Assembly (NCBI GenBank): GCA_002409745.1 | Contig: DHOU01000014.1 | Span: forward strand, 1-52,173 | From: Bacteroidales bacterium UBA5382 | GTDB taxonomy: Bacteria > Bacteroidota > Bacteroidia > Bacteroidales > Dysgonomonadaceae | Direction of reading: 5' to 3' | DNA: 52,173 bases | Part shown: piece after piece, positions 1 through 8,561 of the stretch | How positions within the stretch are numbered: position 1 is the stretch's first letter | Layout of the letters: every line of letters starts with the position of its first letter | Notes under the pieces: model-generated | Databases searched by the model: none | Told to the model about the DNA's origin: nothing | Seen by the model: the letters and a program-made list of their open reading frames with translations, nothing else | Program-made: the position numbers and the translations under genes

Positions 1-55
1 AGATGGTTTGTTATATAGAAGATATTAAAAATAGGAATATGCGGGTTATTTTTCT

Positions 56-63
56 TATTTTTG
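56..63 (+). promoter_or_regulatory. candidate TAnnTTTG -7 element
   Basis: The octamer TATTTTTG matches the Bacteroidales sigma-ABfr -7 consensus and lies 20 bp before the nuclease ATG, giving a very short 5' leader. No clear -33 TTTG is visible at the right distance, so this is a tentative call in an AT-rich stretch. Confidence 0.3.
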
Positions 64-83
64 TGTCTTGAACAAAACGAATC

Positions 84-2954
84 ATGGTTCCATTCCTATA
101 TAAAATAGCAGAGGTTTTTTACCGGCAGTACGGCGCGGAATTATATACGCATACCTTTGTCTTTCCTAACCGGAGGGCGGGGATATTCTTTCAGAAATAT
201 CTGGCGGAGATTGCAGGAAAGCCTGTCTTTTCGCCTACCGTGATGACGATTCAAGAGCTTTTTGCGTTATTGTCGCCCTACCAACCGGCCGATAAAATCC
301 AACTCCTGGTGATGCTGTACGGCCATTTTGTGAAGGTCAGTCATTCGGAAGAGTCTTTTGATGAATTTCTCTATTGGGGTGAAATGCTGTTGAATGATTT
401 TTCGGATGTCGATAAACACTTGGTCGATGCGCGGCAGCTATTCCGTAATATCCGCGACCTGCGTTCCCTCGAAACGGATAAGTCTTATTTGACCGATAAA
501 CAGATAGAGGCTATCCGGCGATTTTGGACGAATTTTATGCCTGTGGAAAACAATAAAACGAAGCAACATTTTTTGGAGACCTGGGAGGTGTTATTGGAGC
601 TATATACCGCTTTTCGCGCGGAGTTACACGAGAAACAGTATGCATATGAAGGAATGATATTCCGGGAGGTGGCCGAAAGGGCGAAGGCTAAAGAAACCCT
701 CACGCCGGAGTTTACCGATATCGTGTTTGTCGGCCTGAATGCGTTGACACCTGCGGAAACGGCGTTGCTCGACTATCTGAAAAATACCGGCGCCGCGGAT
801 TTTTATTGGGATTATGATTCTCCGATGATTCGGGATGAGCAGAATAAGGCTTCGCTTTGGGTAAAGGATAATCTCCGGCGCTTTCCTTCGCGGTTTGATG
901 TGAAAGACCGGGAAGAAAAGCCCAAAACGACCATCGAGGTGATCGGCATTCCTTCCGGGGTGGGGCAGGCGAAACAAGTGACTCGGATATTGTCGGATTT
1001 GATTCGAACGAAAGAGATTTCCGATCCCGATGAAGCGATCGATACGGCGATTATTCTGCCCGATGAGAATTTATTGTTGCCGGTGCTGTATTCCATTCCC
1101 GAAGAAATCGGAAAGATCAATGTAACGATGGGATACGGATTGTCGCATTCTTCCGTCTCGAGTTTGACGGAGCATATCGCCGACTTGCAGCGGAATGTCC
1201 GCACGACGAATGGCGCCTCAGGCTTTTATTACCGCTTTGTCCTCTCCATCCTGAACCATCCCTTAATCGGCCTTTCGGCGAAAAAGGAAGCAGAGGCGCT
1301 GAAAAAACATATTCTCGACAATAATCGCATTGTCGTTCCGGTGAGCGAGTTGCAAACCTGTTCGCTATTCCGCTTGATTTTTGCTCCCGTTGTCCGGCAG
1401 GAGCAGGTGGCCGATTATTTAAAGGATATTCTGACGGAGGTATATAATAGCCTCACCGGCGAAAAGCATGGGGAGAATGCGACTCCCAACGATACGCGTC
1501 CGATTGATTTGGAACGGGAATTTATTGTGCAATATTATAAATCCGTCACCCGGTTGCAAGATACGCTTCAAGGTGTGAAAGAACTGGCGGTCGACACCTA
1601 TTTCCGGTTGCTGAAACGGTTGGTGCAGGGATTGAATGTCGCGTTCAGCGGCGAACCGTTGTCGGGGTTGCAGATCATGGGCGTGCTGGAAACGCGCGTG
1701 CTGGATTTCGAGAACCTGATCCTCTTATCGATGAACGAGGGCGTATATCCGCTCAAGAAGCCGGTCAACTCATTTATCCCCTTTACCTTGCGCAAAGGCT
1801 TCGGACTGCCGACTTACGAGTATCAGGACAGTATTTACGCCTATCATTTTTATCGCATGATCAGCCGGGCAAAGCGGGTGTATATGCTCTACGATAGCCG
1901 GGTGGAGGAGATGCAGACGGGCGAGGTGAGCCGTTATTTTTATCAATTGAAGTATCTGTACAACGACTTTTTCGATATTCGCGAGCGGGTGATGACGTAC
2001 GATGTCAGCGCCCCGCAAGTGTCGCCGGTGTCCGTTGCCAAAACGCCAGCCGTGATGCAGAAGCTCGAAGCTTTCCGTGAAGGCGGCGACCGTTATCTGT
2101 CGGCTTCATCGGTCAATAACTATATCAACTGTCCCTTGCAGTTCTATTTTACCACCATCGAAAACCTGTCGGAGGAAACCGAAGTGCAGGAGTCGGTCGA
2201 GTCGGATGTGTTCGGAACCATCTTCCATAAATTGATGGAGGTCATTTATAACCGCTATAAGGGAAAGGCGGTGACACCCGATATCCTGACGACCCTTGCG
2301 AAAGACGATGCCTACTTGACGCGGCTTATCGAACAAGCCTTTGCCGAATATTACTTTAAACAAAAAGAGAATCCCCAATCTTTACAGGGACAGATTTATC
2401 TGATCGGGGAGATCTTGCGCAGTTATGTGAAGCAAACACTCAAAACCGATCAACAGTTCACCCCGTTCGACTATATCGATTCGGAGCATCGTTTCAAACG
2501 GACGTATCGGGTGAATGACGGACTGTCGGTTAACTTTAAAGGAAGCATCGACCGTATTGACCGGGTGGGGGATCGCTATCGCGTGATCGATTATAAAAGC
2601 GGCAAAGGAGAGGTGAATTTCAAGGATGTGCAACAGTTGTTTGATGCCTCGAAAGCAAACCGGCCATACCAGATTTTGCAGGTGCTCTTATACAGTTATT
2701 TCTATTTGCAGGAAAGGGGGGGGATATCCCTTTCTCCCGCTATCTATTACCTCCGCTCGATATTCGGCGACCTTTCACCGGATGTCACACAGAATAAACA
2801 ATTGATGACCGACCTGTCTCTTGTGATGGAAGAATTCCTGCCGTTACTGAATCATTGCCTGGAAGAGATGTTCGATCCTTCCATTCCTTTTTCACAAACG
2901 CGTAATGAAATGCATTGCCGCTGGTGCCCCTTCCGCGATGTGTGCGGAAAATAA
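84..2954 (+). CDS. AddB-like PD-(D/E)XK nuclease family protein
   Basis: This 956-aa protein resembles the AddB subunit of AddAB-type helicase-nucleases, which process double-strand DNA ends for recombinational repair in the cytoplasm. The N-terminus has the family-like segment FVFPNRRAG (about residues 25-33). The C-terminal third holds a PD-(D/E)XK nuclease core, with D823 in SIDRID and D836-x-K838 in VIDYKSG. It also has a cysteine set expected for an AddB-type iron-sulfur cluster: C683 in the CPLQFYF motif and C945, C948 and C954 at the extreme C-terminus. Length suits the Bacteroidetes AddB-like family. An AddA/UvrD-type helicase is usually adjacent and would lie just upstream, outside the window. 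The nuclease assignment is firm; pairing with AddA is inference. Confidence 0.85.
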   Translation: MVPFLYKIAEVFYRQYGAELYTHTFVFPNRRAGIFFQKYLAEIAGKPVFSPTVMTIQELFALLSPYQPADKIQLLVMLYGHFVKVSHSEESFDEFLYWGEMLLNDFSDVDKHLVDARQLFRNIRDLRSLETDKSYLTDKQIEAIRRFWTNFMPVENNKTKQHFLETWEVLLELYTAFRAELHEKQYAYEGMIFREVAERAKAKETLTPEFTDIVFVGLNALTPAETALLDYLKNTGAADFYWDYDSPMIRDEQNKASLWVKDNLRRFPSRFDVKDREEKPKTTIEVIGIPSGVGQAKQVTRILSDLIRTKEISDPDEAIDTAIILPDENLLLPVLYSIPEEIGKINVTMGYGLSHSSVSSLTEHIADLQRNVRTTNGASGFYYRFVLSILNHPLIGLSAKKEAEALKKHILDNNRIVVPVSELQTCSLFRLIFAPVVRQEQVADYLKDILTEVYNSLTGEKHGENATPNDTRPIDLEREFIVQYYKSVTRLQDTLQGVKELAVDTYFRLLKRLVQGLNVAFSGEPLSGLQIMGVLETRVLDFENLILLSMNEGVYPLKKPVNSFIPFTLRKGFGLPTYEYQDSIYAYHFYRMISRAKRVYMLYDSRVEEMQTGEVSRYFYQLKYLYNDFFDIRERVMTYDVSAPQVSPVSVAKTPAVMQKLEAFREGGDRYLSASSVNNYINCPLQFYFTTIENLSEETEVQESVESDVFGTIFHKLMEVIYNRYKGKAVTPDILTTLAKDDAYLTRLIEQAFAEYYFKQKENPQSLQGQIYLIGEILRSYVKQTLKTDQQFTPFDYIDSEHRFKRTYRVNDGLSVNFKGSIDRIDRVGDRYRVIDYKSGKGEVNFKDVQQLFDASKANRPYQILQVLLYSYFYLQERGGISLSPAIYYLRSIFGDLSPDVTQNKQLMTDLSLVMEEFLPLLNHCLEEMFDPSIPFSQTRNEMHCRWCPFRDVCGK

Positions 2955-3060
2955 TTGACAATTGACAATGGAGGATAGAGATTGGTGATCGGAGACTGAC
3001 GACCGGAGACTGGAGACCGGTGACTGGCAGGTTTGACTGATGACCGGAGACCGGCGGGCG
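2953..3060 (+). repeat. degenerate 7-bp tandem array
   Basis: Starting on the stop codon of the nuclease gene, the sequence runs in 7-bp steps: aattgac, aattgac, aatggag, gatagag, attggtg, atcggag, actgacg, accggag, actggag, accggtg. Units are degenerate but the period holds for about 100 bp. No open frame of interest is present. Similar arrays occur at 5476-5598 and 27431-27592 with other unit sequences. Confidence 0.6.
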
Positions 3061-3124
3061 GAATCGGTTGAAAAATAAATTGAAAATAATTTGCCTTTTT
3101 AGAATAATGAGACCAAAATAGTCT

Positions 3125-3132
3125 TATCTTTG
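3125..3132 (+). promoter_or_regulatory. candidate promoter for the kamA cassette
   Basis: TATCTTTG matches the Bacteroidales -7 element TAnnTTTG. It stands about 92 bp upstream of the radical SAM gene, after the 7-bp array, so transcription would begin near 3139 with a leader of about 85 nt. A TTTG at 3090-3093 is further upstream than the usual -33 spacing. Confidence 0.5.
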
Positions 3133-3223
3133 AGCCGTTATATCGCAAAGAGAATAACGAGTGTAATTAACTATATATAAATGTATTATAAAAACTATTT
3201 AAGAAAGATATTGAATACGTTTT

Positions 3224-4477
3224 ATGAGCGCTAACGTAATGAAGGAAATGATCCTCCCAGAGGAGGATGTTCCGTTAGGTTCTCCCGCAAAAACGGGGAA
3301 AAAAACAGCCGTTTTGTCCACCTCACTTCTTCCGTCCGAGGGCGGAACGATAAAAATGGGGGAGACATCAAGACTATTTCTTAAAACACATTTTCCGGGC
3401 GTCACCCCGTCCGATTGGAGCAATTGGAAATGGCAGCTCCACAACAGTTTTACTTCTCTCAGCCAATTATCATCCTTAGTTGAACTCTCCGGTAGTGAAA
3501 AGCAGGTGCTCCTTGCACCGGGGACCCATTTGCCTTTCCGTTTGACCCCTTATTATGCTTCTTTACTTTCCGACCCTCAATACGGGCAGGTGATCCGTAA
3601 GGCCATGATCCCAGGGGTACATGAATTGGATATCGCTCCCGGCGAAAAAGCCGATCCGTTGAATGAAGAAGCTTCCAGTCCCGTGCCGCATCTGGTGCAT
3701 CGTTATCCCGACCGGGTGTTGTTTCTTGCCACAGGCTTTTGTTCGGCATATTGCCGCTATTGTACGCGCACGCACATGGTTGCCAAGGAAAAGGTTCATT
3801 TCAATAGAAATTGGGAGCCGGCGTTGCAATATATCCGCGAACATACCGAAGTTCGGGATGTACTGATTTCCGGAGGCGATCCCCTGACGATGCCCGATCC
3901 GTTGTTGAAGTTGTTATTGACGGAACTACGCGCGATTCCCCATGTGGAAATCTTGCGGATCGGAACGAAAGTGCCGGTGGTGTTGCCGCAACGCATCACG
4001 CCGCAACTGACAGCCATGCTCAAACAGTTCCATCCGTTGATGATCAGCATTCATTTCATGCATCCCGTGGAGTTGACGCCCGAAACATCGGAAGCCTGCA
4101 CCCGTTTGGCCGATGCCGGTATACCGTTGGGTAGCCAAACCGTGTTGCTGAAAGGCATTAATGATGATGTCGAGGTGATGAAAAAATTGATGCAGGGGCT
4201 ATTGAAGATCCGTGTCCGTCCCTATTATTTATATCAATGCGACCCGATTCCCGGTTCGGCGAAATTCCGTACGTCGGTCGATAAAGGGCTGGAAATCATT
4301 CATGGGTTGCGCGGATTTACATCGGGGTATGCCGTGCCGCATTATGTCATCGATGCTCCCGGCGGAGGAGGAAAGATACCTTTGCTTCCGGAGTATGTGC
4401 AGGGAAGGGAAAACGGAAATATCATCCTGAAAAACTATGAAGGAAAGACCTTCCTCTATCCCGATACGGAATTATAA
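3224..4477 (+). CDS. kamA: KamA family radical SAM protein (lysine 2,3-aminomutase-like)
   Basis: A cytoplasmic radical SAM/PLP aminomutase of 417 aa. The [4Fe-4S]-binding CxxxCxxC motif is C173-SAY-C177-RY-C180. The PLP lysine is K384 in the signature PGGGGK. The Asp residues that hold the lysine side-chain amine in clostridial lysine 2,3-aminomutase are matched by the Asp of LLKGIND and of YQCD, so L-lysine to L-beta-lysine conversion is the best guess. The N-terminal extension of about 100 residues is less conserved. The ATG at 3224 is the first good start after the promoter-like element. An ATP-grasp gene follows after 17 bp, so the product may feed a ligase. An EpmB-like role on EF-P is less likely, given the length and lack of an EpmA neighbour. 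Confidence 0.85.
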   Translation: MSANVMKEMILPEEDVPLGSPAKTGKKTAVLSTSLLPSEGGTIKMGETSRLFLKTHFPGVTPSDWSNWKWQLHNSFTSLSQLSSLVELSGSEKQVLLAPGTHLPFRLTPYYASLLSDPQYGQVIRKAMIPGVHELDIAPGEKADPLNEEASSPVPHLVHRYPDRVLFLATGFCSAYCRYCTRTHMVAKEKVHFNRNWEPALQYIREHTEVRDVLISGGDPLTMPDPLLKLLLTELRAIPHVEILRIGTKVPVVLPQRITPQLTAMLKQFHPLMISIHFMHPVELTPETSEACTRLADAGIPLGSQTVLLKGINDDVEVMKKLMQGLLKIRVRPYYLYQCDPIPGSAKFRTSVDKGLEIIHGLRGFTSGYAVPHYVIDAPGGGGKIPLLPEYVQGRENGNIILKNYEGKTFLYPDTEL

Positions 4478-4494
4478 TCAGTAAACAGATAAAG

Positions 4495-5478
4495 ATGAAA
4501 ATAGGACTGACCTATGATTTAAGGTCGGAATACCTCGCATTGGGGTATTCCGCCGAAGAAACGGCCGAATTGGATACGGAAGAAACGGTGGAAGGTATCG
4601 AACAGGCTTTGCGTAAGCTCGGATACGAAACGGAACGCATCGGCCATGCCCGTGCGTTGATGCAGCGATTGTTGCGGGGTGATCGATGGGATAGGGTCTT
4701 CAATATTTGCGAGGGATTACAGGGCGACGGGCGCGAGTCGCTGGTACCGGCTTTGCTGGATGCGTGGCAGATACCTTATGTCTTTTCGGGAGCAACCGCG
4801 TTGGCCTTGTCGTTGGATAAAGCGCTTTGTAAACGGATCGTGAGGGATGCGGGAATTCCGACACCCGACTTTGTGCTCGTCCGGTCGGAAGAAGACCTGA
4901 AGAAGGATAAACCGGCTTTTCCTCTTTTTGTAAAGCCTGCGTGGGATGGTACGGGAAAAGGCATCAGCGAGCAATCGCTCGTCAACGGTGAAGAGAAATA
5001 TCTCGCGGTTTGTACCGGCCTGCTGCGACGTTTTCATCAGCCGGTGCTGGTCGAGTCGTATTTGCCGGGGCGCGAGTTTACCGCCGGCGTGGTCGGCAAC
5101 GGAGCGGATGCCCGGGTGATTGGCGTGATGGAAGTGGTGTTCCGACCGTCGGTTCGCCGGATTTATTCGTATGAGAACAAGCAGGATTATAAAAATCGGG
5201 TGGAGTACGTGAATACCACCGGAGAGTTGTTCGATAAATGTGCCCGGTTGGCCTTACGCGTTTGGGAGGTGACTGCCAGCCGTGATGCCGGGCGTATCGA
5301 TCTGCGTCTTAACGAAGCGGGAGAACCGGAGTTTATAGAGATCAATCCGTTGGCGGGTTTGAACTTGCATGATTCCGACCTGCCGATTCTGGCACGGCTC
5401 AACGGAATGGATTTTACCGGCCTGATCGCGGCCATCATGCAGGCTGCGGAGAAAAGGATGTGTATGAAGGAAGTATGA
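4495..5478 (+). CDS. ATP-grasp ligase, D-alanine--D-alanine ligase-like (first of pair)
   Basis: A 327-aa ATP-grasp enzyme related to D-Ala-D-Ala ligase. Such enzymes activate a carboxylate as acyl phosphate and join it to an amine. Visible landmarks are FNICEGLQG near residue 71, SLDKALCKR, the nucleotide-binding FVKPAWDGTGKGIS (about residues 142-155), VESYLPGREFT, and the Mg-ligand segments GRIDLRL and EFIEINPLAGL. True Ddl proteins have a different substrate-binding N-terminal segment, so the amino-acid substrate is unknown. It lies 17 bp after kamA and is followed by a second, divergent ATP-grasp gene. The family is certain; that it ligates a KamA product is inference. Confidence 0.8.
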   Translation: MKIGLTYDLRSEYLALGYSAEETAELDTEETVEGIEQALRKLGYETERIGHARALMQRLLRGDRWDRVFNICEGLQGDGRESLVPALLDAWQIPYVFSGATALALSLDKALCKRIVRDAGIPTPDFVLVRSEEDLKKDKPAFPLFVKPAWDGTGKGISEQSLVNGEEKYLAVCTGLLRRFHQPVLVESYLPGREFTAGVVGNGADARVIGVMEVVFRPSVRRIYSYENKQDYKNRVEYVNTTGELFDKCARLALRVWEVTASRDAGRIDLRLNEAGEPEFIEINPLAGLNLHDSDLPILARLNGMDFTGLIAAIMQAAEKRMCMKEV

Positions 5479-5598
5479 GGTATGAATTATGGATTATGAA
5501 TTATGAATTATGAATTATGAATTATGAATTATGAAGTATGAGGTATGAGGTATGAGGTATGAAGTATGAGGTATGAAGTATGAGTTGTGAATTATCAA
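5476..5598 (+). repeat. degenerate 7-bp tandem array (gaattat/gaggtat)
   Basis: About seventeen 7-bp units, first mainly gaattat and then gaggtat and gaagtat, begin on the stop codon of the first ATP-grasp gene. They end at the ATG of the second. Many units contain atg and tga, so ribosomes finishing the upstream gene meet a series of minimal starts and stops. Confidence 0.85.
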
Positions 5599-5600
5599 TT

Positions 5601-6590
5601 ATGAATTACAACGTTGTTCTATTGCATAACCGTTTGTCGGAGACGCCGTCGGCGGATGAGTCGGATGTGTTGCAGCAGGTAGGTTTGGTGAATGAGGCGT
5701 TGAAGGCCTTGGGCTTTTCGACCGTTGTCCATGATATCGGGACGGATTTATACGAAGATATCCGGAAAATAACCCGGTTGTCGCCTGCTTTCGTCTTTAA
5801 TCTGGTTGAGACGGTCTTCGATAAGAGCGAGTTGTTGTCGATCGTCCCCTCGCTTTTAGCATCTTTCCATATTCCATATGCCGGCGTAAAAGCCGAAGGA
5901 CTGTATCTGACGACCAATAAGTTGTTGGCGAAAAAGAGGATGAGGCGCGAAGGTATTCCCACACCGGATTGGGCTATGCCTCAAGACGAAGGGATATCTT
6001 TTGCACAGGACAAAAAATATATCCTCAAACCGATTTCGGAAGAAGGATCAGTGGGGCTGGAAGAAGAGGCGGTGTTTTCGGGGCGGTTGCCCGCTGTTTC
6101 CGGGCCTGCCGACGCGTATTTCGTAGAAGAATTTATAGAAGGGCGGGAGTTTAATGTGAGCGTGATCGGCCGACCGGGTCGATTCCGCGTATTACCGCCG
6201 GCGGAGATGATCTTTCACGATTTTCCGCCCGGAAAAGAGCGTGTGCTCGGATATCGTGCCAAATGGGATGAGCAGTCTTTCGAATATACCCATACCTGTC
6301 GGGCGTTCGATACTTTAAGCGATGAGCCGGAGTTACGGCAGGCATTGGAGACTTATGCCACGCAGTGCGGAGAGCTTTTCGAACTGTGCGGTTATTTTCG
6401 CGTCGATTTTCGTGTCTCGAAAGAGGGAAAGCCTTATGTGTTGGAAGTAAACGGAAATCCGTGTATTTCGCCCGATAGCGGTTTTATTGCGGCGGCTCAT
6501 CATGCCGGTATGTCATCTGTCGGAATCGTGAGGGAGATTCTTTTGTCGTCTTTTCCGCCGGATTTTGTTCCCGTCGCGCACCTTCAGTAG
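5601..6590 (+). CDS. ATP-grasp ligase, D-alanine--D-alanine ligase-like (second of pair)
   Basis: A 329-aa ATP-grasp protein. I chose the ATG at 5601 (MNYNVVLL) because it begins the first beta strand; an in-frame ATG at 5580 lies inside the repeat array. Landmarks are VFNLVETVF, the clamp TNKLLAKKRMRREGIPTPDW, ILKPISEEGSVG for ATP binding, VEEFIEGREFNVSVIG, and the metal-binding segments FRVDFRV and LEVNGNPCIS near residues 278-300. It is clearly diverged from its upstream neighbour, so the two probably act on different substrates or in successive steps. A genuine cell-wall Ddl is usually a single gene elsewhere, so this is probably a specialised ligase. Confidence 0.8.
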   Translation: MNYNVVLLHNRLSETPSADESDVLQQVGLVNEALKALGFSTVVHDIGTDLYEDIRKITRLSPAFVFNLVETVFDKSELLSIVPSLLASFHIPYAGVKAEGLYLTTNKLLAKKRMRREGIPTPDWAMPQDEGISFAQDKKYILKPISEEGSVGLEEEAVFSGRLPAVSGPADAYFVEEFIEGREFNVSVIGRPGRFRVLPPAEMIFHDFPPGKERVLGYRAKWDEQSFEYTHTCRAFDTLSDEPELRQALETYATQCGELFELCGYFRVDFRVSKEGKPYVLEVNGNPCISPDSGFIAAAHHAGMSSVGIVREILLSSFPPDFVPVAHLQ

Positions 6591-6636
6591 TGGGTCAGAA
6601 AAATAGACTTATCCTTGAATTATTAAATAGATTATA

Positions 6637-7140
6637 ATGATGGAATGTATTACATGTCGCGATCGATTGATCGCTTCGGATCGTATCGATTTAAAAGAAG
6701 TTTTGGCTTCGACCGGAATGTTTTATGATTTTGAAATCGATGTCGCATTAGAAATCATCGAACTGTTCTTGAAGGATGGGGAAAAGACGGGGTATTATTT
6801 CTATGTCCTCGAATCGGAGGGGCGTGCGGTGGGTTATGTCAATTTCGGACCGACACCGTGTACCGTAGCGAGTTGGGATATGTATTGGATGGCAGTCCGT
6901 AAGGATCTGCAAGGCGCCGGATGGGGGCGGAAACTTCTGGAGATGGCCGAAAAGCAGATTTTTTCGATGGGAGGAAAGAATATATGGATTGAAACGTCCT
7001 CTCGGGACGCGTATGTCCCGACACAAAGGTTTTACAGCAGGAACGGCTATGAATTGTTCAGCCGTTTGCCGGACTTTTACGATACGGGAGACGATAGGTT
7101 GGTCTTCGGAAAAAAACAGGGCGGATTGAAGAAAGATTGA
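6637..7140 (+). CDS. GNAT family N-acetyltransferase
   Basis: A 167-aa single-domain GNAT enzyme that should transfer an acetyl group from acetyl-CoA to an amine. The pyrophosphate-binding loop is VRKDLQGAGWGRKLLE (about residues 88-103, Q-x-x-G-x-G type). The C-terminal part has the usual YVPTQRFYSRNGYE motif. It lies 46 bp after the second ATP-grasp gene on the same strand and may share its transcript. Beta-lysine acetyltransferase (AblB) partners KamA in archaeal osmolyte synthesis, but AblB is longer, so that equivalence is only a hint. The start could also be the ATG 3 bp downstream. Confidence 0.75.
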   Translation: MMECITCRDRLIASDRIDLKEVLASTGMFYDFEIDVALEIIELFLKDGEKTGYYFYVLESEGRAVGYVNFGPTPCTVASWDMYWMAVRKDLQGAGWGRKLLEMAEKQIFSMGGKNIWIETSSRDAYVPTQRFYSRNGYELFSRLPDFYDTGDDRLVFGKKQGGLKKD

Positions 7141-7162
7141 AGGGAGTCAGGTGCGAGTCTGT

Positions 7163-7267
7163 AGTGCCGAAGTGATGGGGTGTAACGCCGGTGTGATGGC
7201 AAGTAATGCTGAAGTGTTGAGATGTAACGCCGAAGTCATTGCTGGTAATGCTCCGGTGACGGAAGGC
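7163..7267 (+). repeat. degenerate 21-bp tandem array, five units
   Basis: Five consecutive 21-bp units share the core aaygccgaagtgatg (aacgccggtgtgatg, aatgctgaagtgttg, aacgccgaagtcatt, aatgctccggtgacg). The array lies between the GNAT gene and the convergent cysteine desulfidase gene and runs into the latter's 3' end. Its last units encode the final residues PEHYQQ on the minus strand. A longer 21-bp array occurs at 22566-23006. Confidence 0.75.
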
Positions 7268-8561
7268 AATCCTTGTGCGTCATGATATCCAAAATGATTT
7301 TATTCGCTTCCCGCATTCCTTCTTGTCCGATAAGCGACATCCCCTTTATGCAGTCGTCGACATCTTCTTGTACAATGCCTTCGGCCGAAGTTACACATAC
7401 GTGTTTTATCGCTAATTGGGCCGAAAGCATGGCCGAATATACGCCACTCGATAATTTCATGGAGCAACTGGGTTTAGCCCCGTCGCAAAACATGCCGGTA
7501 AGATTCGCGATCATGTTTTTCACGGCAAAACAAACTTGTTCATAATTGCCTCCCATTAAATGCACCAGGCCGCAACTGGCTCCTGTGGTGGCCACTACGC
7601 AGCCGCATAAGGCCGATAAACGACCCAGGTATTGTTTGACGTATATCACCGTGAGATGGCTGAGGATAAGGGCTCTGACTAAAGCCTCCTCGGGCTTGTG
7701 GTTCCTTTCCGCATAGATTAACACCGGAAGGGTGGCGGCTATTCCCTGATTACCGCTACCCGAATTACTCATGACGGGGATCATCGCGCCCGCCATTCGG
7801 GCATCGCATGCGGCGCACGAAAAGGCAAGCATGCATCTCAGGTCATCGGGAAATTCCGACAGATCCTTCGAGGAGGCTTTGAATATCTTGCCGAGTCCAT
7901 GTCCGTAATTACCTTTAAAAGACATCTCTGCGGCTGCACGGTTTACCGCTGCCGACTCAAGAATAAAATCAATTTCCGAAAGCGGCGTATCCATGGCAAA
8001 TGCATAGATTTTAGGAAGCGATAACTCCACACCTTCGGTCTTCTCGTCTTTTTGTTCCGAAGAAGAGGCATCCTTCAAAACCGTGCCATTGAAGGCCAAA
8101 TAAGAGAAATGCGTATGCTCACGGCTAATGATGGCGGTCGACCGGTTAGTTTCCCCTTTGCATTCTACTTCGATATAAAGTGTTTCCGTGGTGTCTTTCT
8201 TTTGCCGGATTTCGATGCACTCTTTTTGCAGTAATTGCTTCCCGCGTTCGACATCCGGGGGAGTGCAGTCTTTCAGGACTTCCAACTGGTATTCCGATTT
8301 ACCGGCAACGATGCCTAACGCCACGGCGATAGGCAACCCGATCATCCCGTCGGTACCGGGGATGCCGACTCCCATGGCATTCTTAAGGACATTCTCACTT
8401 AATCGCACAGAGACTTGTTGCGGCGTTTCGCCTAACAATTCCGCCGCTTTTGCCGCACAAAGCGCCACCGCCACCGGTTCCGTACAACCGATAGCCGGAA
8501 TCACTTCCTGTTTGAGTAATCGGATGATTTGATTTCTTTCGATTGGATTCATTCTATTCAT
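7236..8561 (-). CDS. L-cysteine desulfidase family protein (UPF0597)
   Basis: A 441-aa member of the UPF0597/cysteine desulfidase family (CdsB, E. coli CyuA/YhaM). It is often annotated as serine dehydratase alpha-like. Family enzymes use an oxygen-labile [4Fe-4S] cluster to break L-cysteine into pyruvate, sulfide and ammonia. The N-terminal signature IGCTEP contains C26. Other conserved cysteine-containing segments are SCAACDARMAGAM, ATTGASCGLVHL and FCDGAKPSCSMK. The start overlaps the last 8 bp of the upstream methionine aminopeptidase gene; an ATG three codons in (8552) would avoid this. The last codons lie inside a 21-bp repeat array. Substrate is inferred from the family. Confidence 0.85.
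   Translation of the reverse strand: MNRMNPIERNQIIRLLKQEVIPAIGCTEPVAVALCAAKAAELLGETPQQVSVRLSENVLKNAMGVGIPGTDGMIGLPIAVALGIVAGKSEYQLEVLKDCTPPDVERGKQLLQKECIEIRQKKDTTETLYIEVECKGETNRSTAIISREHTHFSYLAFNGTVLKDASSSEQKDEKTEGVELSLPKIYAFAMDTPLSEIDFILESAAVNRAAAEMSFKGNYGHGLGKIFKASSKDLSEFPDDLRCMLAFSCAACDARMAGAMIPVMSNSGSGNQGIAATLPVLIYAERNHKPEEALVRALILSHLTVIYVKQYLGRLSALCGCVVATTGASCGLVHLMGGNYEQVCFAVKNMIANLTGMFCDGAKPSCSMKLSSGVYSAMLSAQLAIKHVCVTSAEGIVQEDVDDCIKGMSLIGQEGMREANKIILDIMTHKDCLPSPEHYQQ

Noticed and set aside
3663..4430. Additional open frames inside the kamA gene on both strands
   Set aside because: They are out-of-frame shadows of a gene with clear family motifs.
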